From assembly GCF_014645535.1 (NCBI RefSeq), contig NZ_BMLX01000002.1, positions 124,001-188,000 of the forward strand: DNA of 64,000 nucleotides, read 5' to 3'. Shown piece by piece: positions 35,384 through 44,395 of this stretch. Origin of the DNA: Silvimonas iriomotensis. Its GTDB lineage: Bacteria; Pseudomonadota; Gammaproteobacteria; Burkholderiales; Chitinibacteraceae. Every line of letters begins with the position of its first letter. Position 1 is the stretch's first letter. The notes beneath the pieces were generated by a model. That model was not told the DNA's origin. It worked only from the letters and a program-made list of their open reading frames with translations, and did not search any database. The position numbers and the translations under genes are program-made.

Positions 35384-36766
35384 TCAATACCCCAGGTCTT
35401 TGGCCGTCAGCGCAATACAGCGCGCGGCTTTGTCGACCAGTTCATCAATTTCGGTACGGCTGATCACCAGCGGCGGCGACAGCAGCATGCGGTCACCCGT
35501 TGCGCGCATGATCAGATTGTTGCCAAAACAGTGATCACGGCAGATCAGACCGACATCCCCGCCATTGGCAAAGCGTTTGCGCGGATTCTTGTCTTCACAC
35601 AACTGCATGCCGGCGACCAGACCGGTGCCATGGATTTCGCCAATGATCGGGCTGTTGGAGAGCGCCTCACGCAGCGATTTCTGGAAATACGGGCCGGTTT
35701 CGTTCTTGACCTGATCAACCACGCCGCCATCACGCAAGATGGCAATATTGGCCAGCGCCACCGCTGCCGCCACCGGGTGACCGGAGTACGTCATGCCGTG
35801 GTTGAAATCGCCAGCTTCGATGATCGGCAAGGCCACGCGGTCATGAATGGCCACGGCGCCCATCGGCACATAGCCGCTGGTCAAGCCCTTGGCCAGGGTC
35901 ATGATGTCCGGCTTGAAGCCAAAGTGTTGATGCGCAAACCACTCGCCAGTACGACCAAAGCCGCCAATCACTTCATCCGCGATCAACAAAATGCCGTACT
36001 TGTCGCAAATGCGCTGGATCTCTGGCCAGTAGCTGTCCGGCGGGAAAATCACACCACCGGCGCCCTGGAACGGCTCGCCAATGAAGGCAGCCACGTTCTC
36101 GGCACCCAGTTCCAGAATCTTCGCTTCCAGCTCGGCCGCGCGGGCCTTGCCGAAGGCTTCCGGCGTCACGCCTTCGGCCGCTTCGCCATACCAGTACGGC
36201 TGGTGGATGTGGACGATGTTTTCCACCTTGGAAGGCATCTGTTCGTGCATGTAACCCATGCCGCCCAGCGATGCCCCCGCGATGGTGGAACCGTGGTAAC
36301 CATTGATCCGGCTGACCACCACTTTGCGTTGCGGCTTGCCTTGCGCAGCCCAGTACTGATGCACGATACGCAGCACGGTATCGTTGCCTTCAGAGCCAGA
36401 GTTGCAATAGAAGAAGTGGTTGAAACCTTCCGGCGTCAGTTCCGACAACTGTTGCGACAGCTCGATCACCGGCGGGTGGGTGGTCTTGAAGAAGGTGTTG
36501 TAGTACGGCAGTTCCAGCATCTGGCGCTGCGCGGCATCAGCCAGTTCCTGGCGGCCGTAACCCACGTTCACACACCACAGACCGGCCATGCCGTCGATGA
36601 TCTTGTTGCCTTCGCTATCCCACAGGTACACGCCCTTGGCCCGGGTAATCACGCGGCTACCGGCCTTGTTGAGCGAGCCCATGTCAGAGAACGGATGCAG
36701 ATGATGCGCGGCATCCAGTTGTTGCCATTCTTGCGTGGTACGTTGCGTTTGATTGAGGTTCAGCAT
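35384..36766 (-). CDS. spuC: Putrescine:pyruvate aminotransferase
   Basis: A class III PLP aminotransferase of 460 aa that converts putrescine and pyruvate to 4-aminobutanal and alanine. The region HHLHPFSDMGSLNKAGSRVI is characteristic of SpuC-type diamine and polyamine transaminases. PLP residues are CNSGSEGND, Asp264 in LIADEVIGGFGR and Lys293 in LAKGLTSGY. The ATG at 36766 is preceded by AAGGAA at 8 bases, better than the one at 36787. It follows puuA by 36 bp, so the transamination and glutamylation routes sit together. Confidence 0.93.
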   Translation of the reverse strand: MLNLNQTQRTTQEWQQLDAAHHLHPFSDMGSLNKAGSRVITRAKGVYLWDSEGNKIIDGMAGLWCVNVGYGRQELADAAQRQMLELPYYNTFFKTTHPPVIELSQQLSELTPEGFNHFFYCNSGSEGNDTVLRIVHQYWAAQGKPQRKVVVSRINGYHGSTIAGASLGGMGYMHEQMPSKVENIVHIHQPYWYGEAAEGVTPEAFGKARAAELEAKILELGAENVAAFIGEPFQGAGGVIFPPDSYWPEIQRICDKYGILLIADEVIGGFGRTGEWFAHQHFGFKPDIMTLAKGLTSGYVPMGAVAIHDRVALPIIEAGDFNHGMTYSGHPVAAAVALANIAILRDGGVVDQVKNETGPYFQKSLREALSNSPIIGEIHGTGLVAGMQLCEDKNPRKRFANGGDVGLICRDHCFGNNLIMRATGDRMLLSPPLVISRTEIDELVDKAARCIALTAKDLGY

Positions 36767-36802
36767 GATCGGGTTCCTTGCATTCAATGAGGGGTCAGCG
36801 CA

Positions 36803-38137
36803 TCACACGTACAGCAGCAGATGGCGTCGCTCCCAGGAGCTGATCACACGGAAGAATGCTTCGTATTCCGTCTCTTTCACGCTCAGGTAAGCCTGCATGA
36901 AGGCCGAACCCAGTACTTCGGGCAGCGCGGTGCTGGCACGCATCTGGGCAATGGCAGATTCCAGGTTGCGCGGCAGTTCATACGGCATGTTGTAGGCGTC
37001 GGTGCTGATCGGCTCGGTCGGGTTCAGGCGTTGCACCATGCCCAGGTAACCCGCAGCCAGCGTGGCGGCGATCGCCAGGTAAGGGTTGCAATCGACACCG
37101 GCAATGCGGTTCTCGACACGGCGGCCTTCCGGGCCGGACATCGGGACGCGCAGGCCCACGGTGCGGTTGTCGTAACCCCACTGGATGTTGATCGGCGCAG
37201 CGGTAAAGCGCGACAGACGACGATAGCTGTTCACGAACGGCGCAAAGATCGGCATCAGTTCCGGCACATAGGCTTGCAGACCGGCGATGTAGTGATAGAA
37301 CAGCTCGGATTCCTTGCCATCGGCGCGGCTGAACAGGTTCTCGCCGGTGTTGATATCCACCACGCTTTGATGCACGTGCATGGCCGAACCCGGTTCGTTC
37401 TCCATCGGCTTGGCCATGAAGGTGGCATACATGTTGTGGCGCAGCGCCACTTCACGCACGGTGCGCTTGAACAGGAACACGCGGTCGGCCAGATCAAGCG
37501 GGTTGCCGTGCAGGAAGTTGATTTCCATCTGCGCGGCGCCGACTTCGTGGATCAGCGTATCGACTTCCAGATCCTGCGCTTCGCAGTAATCGTAAATATC
37601 TTCAAACAGCGGATCGAACTCGTTCACCGCTTCGATCGAGTAAGCCTGGTGGCCCACTTCCGCACGGCCGGAACGGCCAACCGGCGGTTGCAGCGGAATA
37701 TCCGGGTTCTTGTTCACATCAACCAGGTAGAACTCCAGCTCTGGCGCCACAACCGGCTTCCAGCCACGTTCCTTGTACAGGTTGAGTACGCGCTTGAGTA
37801 CCTGGCGCGGAGAGTATTCAACGGGCGAACCGTCAAAGTGCACGCAATCGTGGATAACTTGTGCGGTCGGGTCGATGGCCCACGGCACCACGCGAATGGC
37901 ATCCGGGTCCGGTACGCAGATCATGTCCGGGTCGGTCGGGCCGGAGATGCTTTCATCATCCGGGTAATCGCCGTTGACGGTCTGGAACAGCACGGCTGCA
38001 GGCAGGCGCATGTTCTCGCCGGTTTCAAACTTGCTGCGCGGAATGATCTTGCCGCGGGCAATGCCGGTCATGTCAGGTACGACGCACTCTACTTCGGTAA
38101 TGCGATGTTCTTTCAGAAAATCTGTAATTTTATCCAC
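36803..38137 (-). CDS. puuA: Gamma-glutamylpolyamine synthetase (glutamine synthetase family)
   Basis: A 444-aa glutamine-synthetase-fold enzyme that joins glutamate to putrescine or another polyamine at the cost of ATP. The catalytic core shows PELEFYLVDV, HEVGAAQMEINF, the His motif GSAMHVHQS and NRTVGLRVP with the substrate arginine. The short N-terminal domain (ITEVECVVPDMTGIARGKI) separates it from true glutamine synthetases and matches the PuuA/SpuI group. It lies between puuD and spuC on the same strand. Confidence 0.93.
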   Translation of the reverse strand: MDKITDFLKEHRITEVECVVPDMTGIARGKIIPRSKFETGENMRLPAAVLFQTVNGDYPDDESISGPTDPDMICVPDPDAIRVVPWAIDPTAQVIHDCVHFDGSPVEYSPRQVLKRVLNLYKERGWKPVVAPELEFYLVDVNKNPDIPLQPPVGRSGRAEVGHQAYSIEAVNEFDPLFEDIYDYCEAQDLEVDTLIHEVGAAQMEINFLHGNPLDLADRVFLFKRTVREVALRHNMYATFMAKPMENEPGSAMHVHQSVVDINTGENLFSRADGKESELFYHYIAGLQAYVPELMPIFAPFVNSYRRLSRFTAAPINIQWGYDNRTVGLRVPMSGPEGRRVENRIAGVDCNPYLAIAATLAAGYLGMVQRLNPTEPISTDAYNMPYELPRNLESAIAQMRASTALPEVLGSAFMQAYLSVKETEYEAFFRVISSWERRHLLLYV

Positions 38138-38321
38138 GATGTATCAGTCCCGTTGCAGGGCCCATTTCGATGATTAAACGCGAGGCGTCGCCTCACTGAT
38201 CTTTAACCACGGAAATTGACTCTTTGGGGCGTAGCGGTTGCTACACCCTGTTTTCCCGGCGCTATCGGCCTGGGTGCCTGTTCAAACCTGTGCCGCGATT
38301 GCGGCTGCCGTTGAACGGCCC

Positions 38322-39101
38322 CTACTTCTCTTTTTCTGCCCTCCTTTGCCGGCACGCGTCGCCAAACGCCTTGAACATGGCGACCGACAGCGGACTATTT
38401 GCAAATTGCCATTCCGGGTGCCATTGCACCGCAAAGGCAAAACTTCTTGCGCCCTTGACGCTGAAGGCTTCCACGAGGCCATCGGGCGCAATCGCTTCAA
38501 CCTGGGCGGCCGGGGCCAGTTGTTGCACCCCCTGGTTATGCAGTGAATTGACCGTCACCAAACCGGGCTGATACCAGCCGGCCAGTTTGCCGTCGGGCAC
38601 AATGGTGATTTCGTGGGCCGGGCCGTACTGCACTTCCAGCGGATCTTCTTCGCGTTCGCGGTGGCTGAGCATGCCGGTGACTTCATGCACCTTCTGATGC
38701 AGCGTACCGCCCAGTGCGACGTTGATTTCCTGGAAACCGCGGCAGATGCCGAACACCGGAACACCGGCGTCGATGGCAGCGCGGATCAAAGGCAGGCTGG
38801 TGGCATCGCGGGCAGGATCATGCAGGGTGCCCGGCGCACTACCCGGGCCGGAATAGTGATGGGGTTCTACGTTGGAGGGGCTACCGGTGAACATCAAGCC
38901 GTCACACAGTGCCAGAGTCTGTTCAATGGATTGCTGACCGGACAGCGCCGGCAGCACCACCGCAAAGGTCTCGGCGCCATCCACAGCGGCAGCGACATAC
39001 TTGTTGCCGGCACAGTGAAACGGGTGAAGACCGATCATCTTGAGGTCAGCGATGACGCCAACCACAGGTTTATTGCCAGTTTGAGGGTTCGGTTTACTCA
39101 T
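38322..39101 (-). CDS. puuD: Gamma-glutamyl-GABA hydrolase
   Basis: A 259-aa class I amidotransferase-type hydrolase that releases GABA and glutamate in the last Puu step. The triad is Cys120 (FGICRGFQEIN), His228 and Glu230 (VQWHPEWQ). The start at 39101 gives a family-like N-terminus (NKPVVGVIADLKMIGLHPFH). It is the first gene of the puuD-puuA-spuC series; a 184-bp gap with no recognisable gene separates it from puuA. The unrelated amidotransferase at 22417 may play a similar part in a second pathway. Confidence 0.93.
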   Translation of the reverse strand: MSKPNPQTGNKPVVGVIADLKMIGLHPFHCAGNKYVAAAVDGAETFAVVLPALSGQQSIEQTLALCDGLMFTGSPSNVEPHHYSGPGSAPGTLHDPARDATSLPLIRAAIDAGVPVFGICRGFQEINVALGGTLHQKVHEVTGMLSHREREEDPLEVQYGPAHEITIVPDGKLAGWYQPGLVTVNSLHNQGVQQLAPAAQVEAIAPDGLVEAFSVKGARSFAFAVQWHPEWQFANSPLSVAMFKAFGDACRQRRAEKEK

Positions 39102-39199
39102 GGGATCACCATGTCTGTTCCGGCGCCCTGCCACTCCACGACGATTGTCAAAACCCTGCCGACTTCATTGCCGGCGCACTACGCCGGGGTTTGACAGCC

Positions 39200-39217
39200 G
39201 CCCTGTTGCATCAGGGC
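39200..39217. promoter_or_regulatory. Inverted repeat upstream of puuD
   Basis: GCCCTG, six bases, CAGGGC, about 100 bp before the puuD start. It could be an operator or a small hairpin in the promoter region. No bound factor can be named. Confidence 0.35.
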
Positions 39218-39680
39218 GCATTGTGCGGACGAATCCGCGTTTTGCGCCTGGACAAGTCAACGTTTTGTCCGGCTGAAATCACTTGAAACCTGTATCGCGG
39301 CGCACCGGCATCTTTCCCGGCCACATGTCACCCAGAGGGTGTCAAACGCCTGCAATATTCATGTGTTCAAGTGCTTGCTGGAGAATCGCGCCGGTTATGC
39401 CTTTGTGGCCCGGCAGCGGCCTCACATCAGGATGTCTGACATCTGTACCTGCGCTTTTGTGCTGCCGGTCAGGCGTCTTGTTTTGCATCCCGTGGAAGCC
39501 ATTCTGCCTGGGTGTCTTGCTGGGGCAAGAGAGAGAAATCGGTCAGGCAGGAGATAAATCCGGCCAACTTGCACGGATTTGGGTGGCCGAAATTGTGGGG
39601 TCAGGTTGGGGGTTGGGTGGGGCCTGGGGTTAGTACTGATGGGGTTGTTTGCTTTGGTGGAAATGGGTGGTTGGCTGGTT
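39218..39680. other. Gene-free stretch between puuD and the tandem array
   Basis: No convincing gene on either strand: the short open frames lack ribosome sites and family features. A G-rich run (GGGGTTGGGTGGGGCC-like) lies around 39598-39635. The region presumably includes the puuD promoter at its left end. Confidence 0.3.
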
Positions 39681-40143
39681 GCTGCAGGTGGCCTTTTGCC
39701 AGCATGCGCGCTGGTTTGAAATCTTGTGCCAAACCTGGTGGCGATCATTCGTACCAATTCATACTAATTCGTTCCACTGCGATCCACCACCCCTACTGAC
39801 TCGTCATTTCTGCGAAGGCAGGAATCCAGCCTGGCCGCTGCAGGTGGCCTTTTGCTGGCATGCGCGCTGGTTTGAAATCCTGGGCCAACCCTTGTGCCGG
39901 TCATTCGTACCAATTCATACCAATTCGTACCACTGCGATCCACCACCCCCTACTGACTCGTCATTCCTGCGAAGGCAGGAATCCAGTCTGGCCGCTGCAG
40001 GTGGCCTTTTGCCGGCATGGGCGCTGGTTTGAAATCCTGGGCCAACTCTGGCCGCGATCATTCGTACCAATTCATACTAATTCGTGCCACTGCTATCCAC
40101 CACCCCACTGACTCGTCATTCCTGCGAAGGCAGGAATCCAGCT
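39681..40143. repeat. 157-bp tandem array, three units, dRS3-like palindrome in each
   Basis: Units start at 39681, 39837 and 39994 (periods 156 and 157). Each holds GCAGGTGGCCTTTTGC, CGCGCTGGTTTGAAATC, an ATTCGTACCAATTCATAC stretch, CCACTGCGATCCACCACC-like sequence, ACTGACTCGTCATT and the palindrome ATTCCTGC-N4-GCAGGAAT. Units are about 90% alike. The ACTGACTCGTCATTCC end is the reverse of the motif found in the 71-bp array at 19764-20005. Confidence 0.85.
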
Positions 40144-40184
40144 GCGATGTGGGCGTGGGGGCTGTTGCAAAACCTTTAGCCACT

Positions 40185-40455
40185 GTTAGCGCCTGCGGCG
40201 CGGGGTTAAAGGCATTTGATACCGGCGGTGGCCGGAGCACCCTACTTTCTTTGCTTCGCCAAAGAAAGTAGGCAAAGAAAGGCGACCCCAGCCTGGCGGC
40301 CCTCCGGGCTGCCCTCAGTCGGTCGGGAGCCTTGGGTCTCCCTCCACTCCTTCGGCGCTTGGCTTTAACGGGGGAGGCAAGTCAAAGGCAACTGCAACCC
40401 CAACTGCAACTGCAACTGCAACGGCGACCCCAACGGCGACCCCAACATCCAGAAC
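40185..40455 (-). repeat. Modular dispersed repeat, copy G (type II, reversed) with hexamer tract
   Basis: Starts TTAGCGCCTGCGGCGC, then a perfect 13-bp stem-loop (arms 40241-40253 and 40260-40272, CCTACTTTCTTTG with its complement), GGCGACCCC, the type II module to GGCGCTTGGCTTTAACGGG, then a CAACTG/CAACGG hexamer tract at 40388-40450. Nearly identical to copy F in the core. Confidence 0.83.
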
Positions 40456-40585
40456 CCTGCTGCAAAGCGGGCTGCGACTGCATGTACCATTGCCGCAACA
40501 ACTCAAGCCCCACCGCTTAGTAACGCCCGACCACGACGATCCAGCATTCGCAGCGATCCAGTCCAGCCCTCCCCTGCAAGCATAA

Positions 40586-40631
40586 ACAAAAACCCTGTGC
40601 GCCTTCGTCCAGGGCAGCACAGGGTTTTGTG
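40586..40631 (-). terminator. Rho-independent terminator after the AraC-type gene
   Basis: Stem CAAAACCCTGTGC / GCACAGGGTTTTTG, 13 bp, followed on the minus strand by TTTTTGTTT. It ends the gene whose stop is at 40655. Confidence 0.82.
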
Positions 40632-40654
40632 CAGCAAACATCCAGTTGGCGGTG

Positions 40655-41722
40655 TTACACCGACAGGACTACTGACTTTTCCACCGGCATCGCGCGGTAT
40701 TCGCTTGGACATTGGCCGGTCCAGCGGCGGAAGGCGTGGCGGAAGCTGGCGGTTTCGCTGTAGCCGAGTTTTTCTGCGATATCGGCCACCGGCAACGCGG
40801 TGCGGGAGAGGTATTCCAGCGCTTTGTCGCACAGGGCCTGGTCCAGCAGAGCCTGGAATTTGACGCCGCGTTCGTCCAGCCGGCGGCGCAGGGTGCGCTC
40901 GGACATGAAGAGTTCGCTGGCCACGTTGGTCAGTTGGTTGTACTTGAGCGGGTCGGCCGAGATCAGTCGCAGTGCTTTGGTGATCACGTCCAGGTTGCTG
41001 TTGTTCTGCCAGGTGCGCTGCAGTTGGGCGCATTGCTGACGCATGACCTGGTAGCTGAACGGGTCGGCCAGTGGCAGCGGGCTGGAGAGTAGCTCGGCCG
41101 GGAAATACAAGCCGCTTTCCGGCCGGTCAAAATAGGTGGAACAGCCGAAAATCTGCCGGTAGGCTGCGGCGTGCTCTGGCTTGCCGTGGCGCAGGGCGAC
41201 GCAGTCGGGGCTGATCTTGTCGGCCATGACGTCACAGACCACGGCCCACAACGCCGCCAGGCACATGTCGGTGTTCCAGATTTCCAGATCGGGCCGGTAA
41301 CGGTAGTCATCCAGCGTGATCGACGCGGCGTAGCCTTCTACTTTGAGCGAGACGTCAAAGTAAGAGCCAAACAGCACCGGGTAATCAAAGATGCATTGCA
41401 GGGCGTCCAGCAAGGTCGGGCTGACCAGCATGGCGTAACCCAGCAAGCCGAAACTGGAGACGCGCAAGGCGTTGCCAATCTGCAGGCCCAGAGAATCATC
41501 AGCGGTCAGCGCGCGCGCATTGGCAGAGACGATCTGCTCTTGCGCGTGGGTGACCATCAAAGTGGTGTCTTGCAGCCCGGCCGCGGTAATGCCGCTGCCT
41601 GCCAGTACCCGTTCCGGGTCAATATCGCGGCGTGCGGTCAGCCGTGCGATGGTGGAGATGGTTTGAAGTGTCGACGGCACCAGCGCCGCCGAAGACTGCA
41701 CACATGATCCCGAGCGTTTCAT
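40655..41722 (-). CDS. AraC-family regulator with N-terminal effector domain
   Basis: A 355-aa protein. Residues about 30-215 form the arabinose-binding-like effector domain common in OruR/ArgR-type AraC regulators; residues about 250-345 contain two helix-turn-helix motifs (ELFMSERTLRRRLDERGVKF and ADIAEKLGYSETASFRHAFR). It stands between the puu genes and gabD and is a plausible regulator of one of them, although neither is directly adjacent without repeats between. It has its own terminator. The effector is unknown. Confidence 0.9.
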   Translation of the reverse strand: MKRSGSCVQSSAALVPSTLQTISTIARLTARRDIDPERVLAGSGITAAGLQDTTLMVTHAQEQIVSANARALTADDSLGLQIGNALRVSSFGLLGYAMLVSPTLLDALQCIFDYPVLFGSYFDVSLKVEGYAASITLDDYRYRPDLEIWNTDMCLAALWAVVCDVMADKISPDCVALRHGKPEHAAAYRQIFGCSTYFDRPESGLYFPAELLSSPLPLADPFSYQVMRQQCAQLQRTWQNNSNLDVITKALRLISADPLKYNQLTNVASELFMSERTLRRRLDERGVKFQALLDQALCDKALEYLSRTALPVADIAEKLGYSETASFRHAFRRWTGQCPSEYRAMPVEKSVVLSV

Positions 41723-41930
41723 GTTGTATTTCCTGTGAAATCACTTTTCTCTCGTCCGTACAGCGCCGCCTGCCTCGGTCGCGACGCTGCGTTGTCTTTG
41801 GCATGCCAGACATCAAAAGGCATGCACGCGCGGTTTTGAGATTGCGAGGGCCATCCAACCCTCAGTCGAAATCGCGGTTTTAACTGCTGTCTTGCCGGTT
41901 TCGATCAAATTTAGTGCGGTGCCAACCTAA

Positions 41931-41956
41931 AGCGTATTGACCGCCATCAATACGCT
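41931..41956. promoter_or_regulatory. Perfect 10-bp inverted repeat upstream of the AraC-type gene
   Basis: AGCGTATTGA, six bases, TCAATACGCT, about 210 bp before the AraC-type start. It has the size and symmetry of an operator and is not followed by T residues, so it is not an obvious terminator. Confidence 0.4.
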
Positions 41957-42051
41957 CACGGTTTATTCTTGTGTGTTCTAACCTTATGCGAGCCGCCCGG
42001 ACAAAACCAGTGCCGCATGAAAGGTTGATGCTTTAGTGCCACGGGCCAGCG

Positions 42052-42129
42052 ATATCTGACGACAGGTGCCAAGTAGCATTCAGGCACCCCCTGGACAGCC
42101 TCGCAAAAAGCGTGCCATTCGTCAGATAT
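42052..42129. other. Long-range perfect inverted repeat enclosing a smaller hairpin
   Basis: ATATCTGACGA at 42052-42062 pairs exactly with TCGTCAGATAT at 42119-42129. Inside lies a second pair, GGTGCC with GGCACC. The 571-bp gap between the AraC-type gene and gabD has no gene. On the + strand this structure is followed 110 bp later by a terminator, so a small RNA is possible. Confidence 0.35.
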
Positions 42130-42239
42130 GACGCAGCAATAGCCGCATCGCGTCGCCAGTCAGCGCCTTGCACCAAGGCGTGCCACACACCGGAAAAATG
42201 CACCGCAATTGTGCAATCTGTCCTGTCAATAAAATGCAA

Positions 42240-42270
42240 AAAGAGCAGCCGTGGCTGCTCTTTTTTCGTT
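42240..42270. terminator. Terminator after gabD (bidirectional)
   Basis: A perfect stem AAAAAGAGCAGCC / GGCTGCTCTTTTT with a minimal loop; T-runs follow in both directions. It lies 25 bp beyond the gabD stop on the minus strand. Confidence 0.87.
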
Positions 42271-42294
42271 AACGCCTGCAAACACCCGTCCGGC

Positions 42295-43746
42295 TTACAG
42301 ACCAGCCAGACACAGGTATTTGAGTTCAACGTAGTCATCAATCCCGTGATGCGAGCCCTCGCGGCCCAGACCGGATTGTTTGACACCGCCAAACGGCGCG
42401 ACTTCCGAGGAGATAATCCCGGCGTTGATCCCGACCATGCCGTATTCCAGCGCCTCGCCCACGCGGAAAATGCGGCCCACATCGCGCGAGTAGAAATAAC
42501 TGGCCAGGCCGAACTCGGTATCGTTGGCCATGGCAATAGCCTCTTCTTCGGTCTCGAACTTGAACAGCGGCGCCATCGGGCCGAAGGTTTCTTCTTTGGC
42601 CACCTTCATCGCCGGCGTCACGCCCGTGATCACGGTCGGCTCAAAGAAGCTCTGGCCCAGAGGATGGCGCTTGCCGCCCAGAATCACCTGCGCGCCCTTG
42701 GCGACGGCGTCGGCAATATGTTCTTCCACCTTGGCGACGGCGTTTTCATCAATCAGCGGGCCTTGCGTCACGCCGGCTTCAAACCCGTTACCCACCTTGA
42801 GCTTGCCCACGGCGGCAGCCAGTTTGGCAGCAAATGCGTCATACACACCGGCCTGCACCAGCAAGCGGTTGGCACACACGCAAGTCTGACCGGCGTTGCG
42901 GTATTTGGACGCAATCGCCCCTTCAACCGCGGCATCCAGATCGGCATCGTCAAACACAATGAACGGCGCGTTGCCACCCAGTTCCATGGAAAGCTTCTTG
43001 ACCGTATCGGCCGACTGGGCAATCAACTTGCGACCAATTTCGGTCGACCCGGTAAACGACAACTTGCGCACGATCGGGTTGGCGGTCAGTTCGCCACCAA
43101 TGGCAGCGGCAGAACCCGTTACCACGCTGAATACGCCAGCCGGTACACCGGCGCGCTCTGCCAGCACCGCCAGCGCCAGCGCCGACAGCGGCGTTTGCGT
43201 GGCAGGCTTGAGCACCATCGGGCACCCTGCGGCCAGCGCCGGGCCAACCTTGCGGGTAATCATGGCCGACGGGAAATTCCACGGCGTAATCGCGGCGGTC
43301 ACGCCAACCGGCTGCTTGATCACCAGGAACCGACGATCCGACGCCGGAGCCGGAATGATCTCGCCATCAATACGGCGGGCTTCTTCAGAGAACCATTCCA
43401 GATAACTGGCTGCATAGGCGATCTCGCCCTTGGCTTCCGCCAGCGGCTTGCCTTGTTCTGCGGTGAGGATGGTGGCCAGGTCATCGACATTGGCCAGCAT
43501 CAGGTCATTCCAGCGGCGCAGAATGGTGGCGCGCTCTTTGGCGCTCTTTTTGCGCCAGGCCGGCCAGGCCGCATTGGCCGCATCAATGGCGCGGCGGGTT
43601 TCAGCCGCACCCATTTTCGGGATGGTGGCAATGATCTCGCCCGTGGCCGGGTTGTTGACCGGGACGGTTTCTTTATTGTCTGCGTCTTGCCACTGGCCGT
43701 TGATATAGCACTGCTGGCGCAGGAGAGAGGGGTCTTTCAGGTTCAT
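42295..43746 (-). CDS. gabD: NAD(P)-dependent succinate-semialdehyde dehydrogenase
   Basis: A 483-aa aldehyde dehydrogenase that oxidises succinate semialdehyde to succinate, the last step of GABA degradation. General base Glu255 is in MELGGNAP, and catalytic Cys289 is in GQTCVCANR, the two-cysteine motif of GabD. Cofactor site [10 protein letters not shown] is present. AAGGAG stands 8 bases before the ATG at 43746. It is separated from gabT upstream only by a repeat pair. Confidence 0.95.
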   Translation of the reverse strand: MNLKDPSLLRQQCYINGQWQDADNKETVPVNNPATGEIIATIPKMGAAETRRAIDAANAAWPAWRKKSAKERATILRRWNDLMLANVDDLATILTAEQGKPLAEAKGEIAYAASYLEWFSEEARRIDGEIIPAPASDRRFLVIKQPVGVTAAITPWNFPSAMITRKVGPALAAGCPMVLKPATQTPLSALALAVLAERAGVPAGVFSVVTGSAAAIGGELTANPIVRKLSFTGSTEIGRKLIAQSADTVKKLSMELGGNAPFIVFDDADLDAAVEGAIASKYRNAGQTCVCANRLLVQAGVYDAFAAKLAAAVGKLKVGNGFEAGVTQGPLIDENAVAKVEEHIADAVAKGAQVILGGKRHPLGQSFFEPTVITGVTPAMKVAKEETFGPMAPLFKFETEEEAIAMANDTEFGLASYFYSRDVGRIFRVGEALEYGMVGINAGIISSEVAPFGGVKQSGLGREGSHHGIDDYVELKYLCLAGL

Positions 43747-43839
43747 GTTGTGTTCTCCTTGTGGTGTTGGTTTTTTCCGGGCTGGTGGTTTGCCAGCCTG
43801 GCGTATCTGTTCGATGCCGGTTTTTAGCCCGGTGCTGCT

Positions 43840-44095
43840 GATTGTTAGCGCCTGCGGCGCGGCTGTTTACATGTCGGGGATTGCCCGACAGCAAGGACCT
43901 TTCTTTTGGGTCGCCAAAAGAAAGGTCCCAAAGAAAAGGCGACCCCTGCGACGGCGCCCTTCGGGTTCCCTGCGCTTCTCGCGAAGTCCGGCTGGCTCCA
44001 GGGAACTCGGCCTTTGGCCTCAAACACCCTTACGCCGCAACCCCGGACTTCGCTGCGATGCTCGGCGCGGTCAAGGGGACAACAGCCAAACCCAC
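43840..44095 (-). repeat. Modular dispersed repeat, copy D (type I, reversed)
   Basis: Begins TTAGCGCCTGCGGCGCGG, then a perfect 15-bp stem-loop (arms 43895-43909 and 43914-43928, GGACCTTTCTTTTGG with its complement), GGCGACCCC, and the type I module ending GATGCTCGGCGCGGTCAAGG. It stands head to head with copy E across a GTTG-rich tract at 44096-44164. No gene. Confidence 0.83.
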
Positions 44096-44164
44096 TGTGT
44101 GCTAGCGCTCCTGGTTCTTGCTGTTGTACTTGGGTTGGATTTTGGGGTTGGCGTTGTTTTTGAC

Positions 44165-44365
44165 ATTTCTCCCCCATTAAAGCCAAGCGCCGAGGGCGTG
44201 GAGGGAGACCTTGGGCTCCCGACCAACCGAGGGCAGCCCGGAGGGCCGCCAGGCTGGGGTCGCCTTTCTTTGCTTACTTTCTTTGGCGACGCAAAGAAAG
44301 TAAGGTGGTCCGGGCACCCCCGGTATGAAATGCCTTTACTCGCGCCGAAGGCGCTAACCAAACGC
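44165..44365 (+). repeat. Modular dispersed repeat, copy E (type II)
   Basis: Type II module (CCCCCATTAAAGCCAAGCGC to CCAGGCTGGGGTCGCC), then a perfect 13-bp stem-loop (arms 44273-44285 and 44292-44304, CTTACTTTCTTTG with its complement), the CCCCCGGTATGAAA link and GCGCCGAAGGCGCTAA. Together with copy D it fills the gabD-gabT gap. Confidence 0.83.
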
Positions 44366-44395
44366 CTTCAACCGCCTCAGGCAAACCACCACCGC

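Noticed and set aside
39681-40143. 157-bp array considered as a CRISPR array
   Set aside because: Whole units are repeated with no alternation of constant repeats and unique spacers, and only three units are present.
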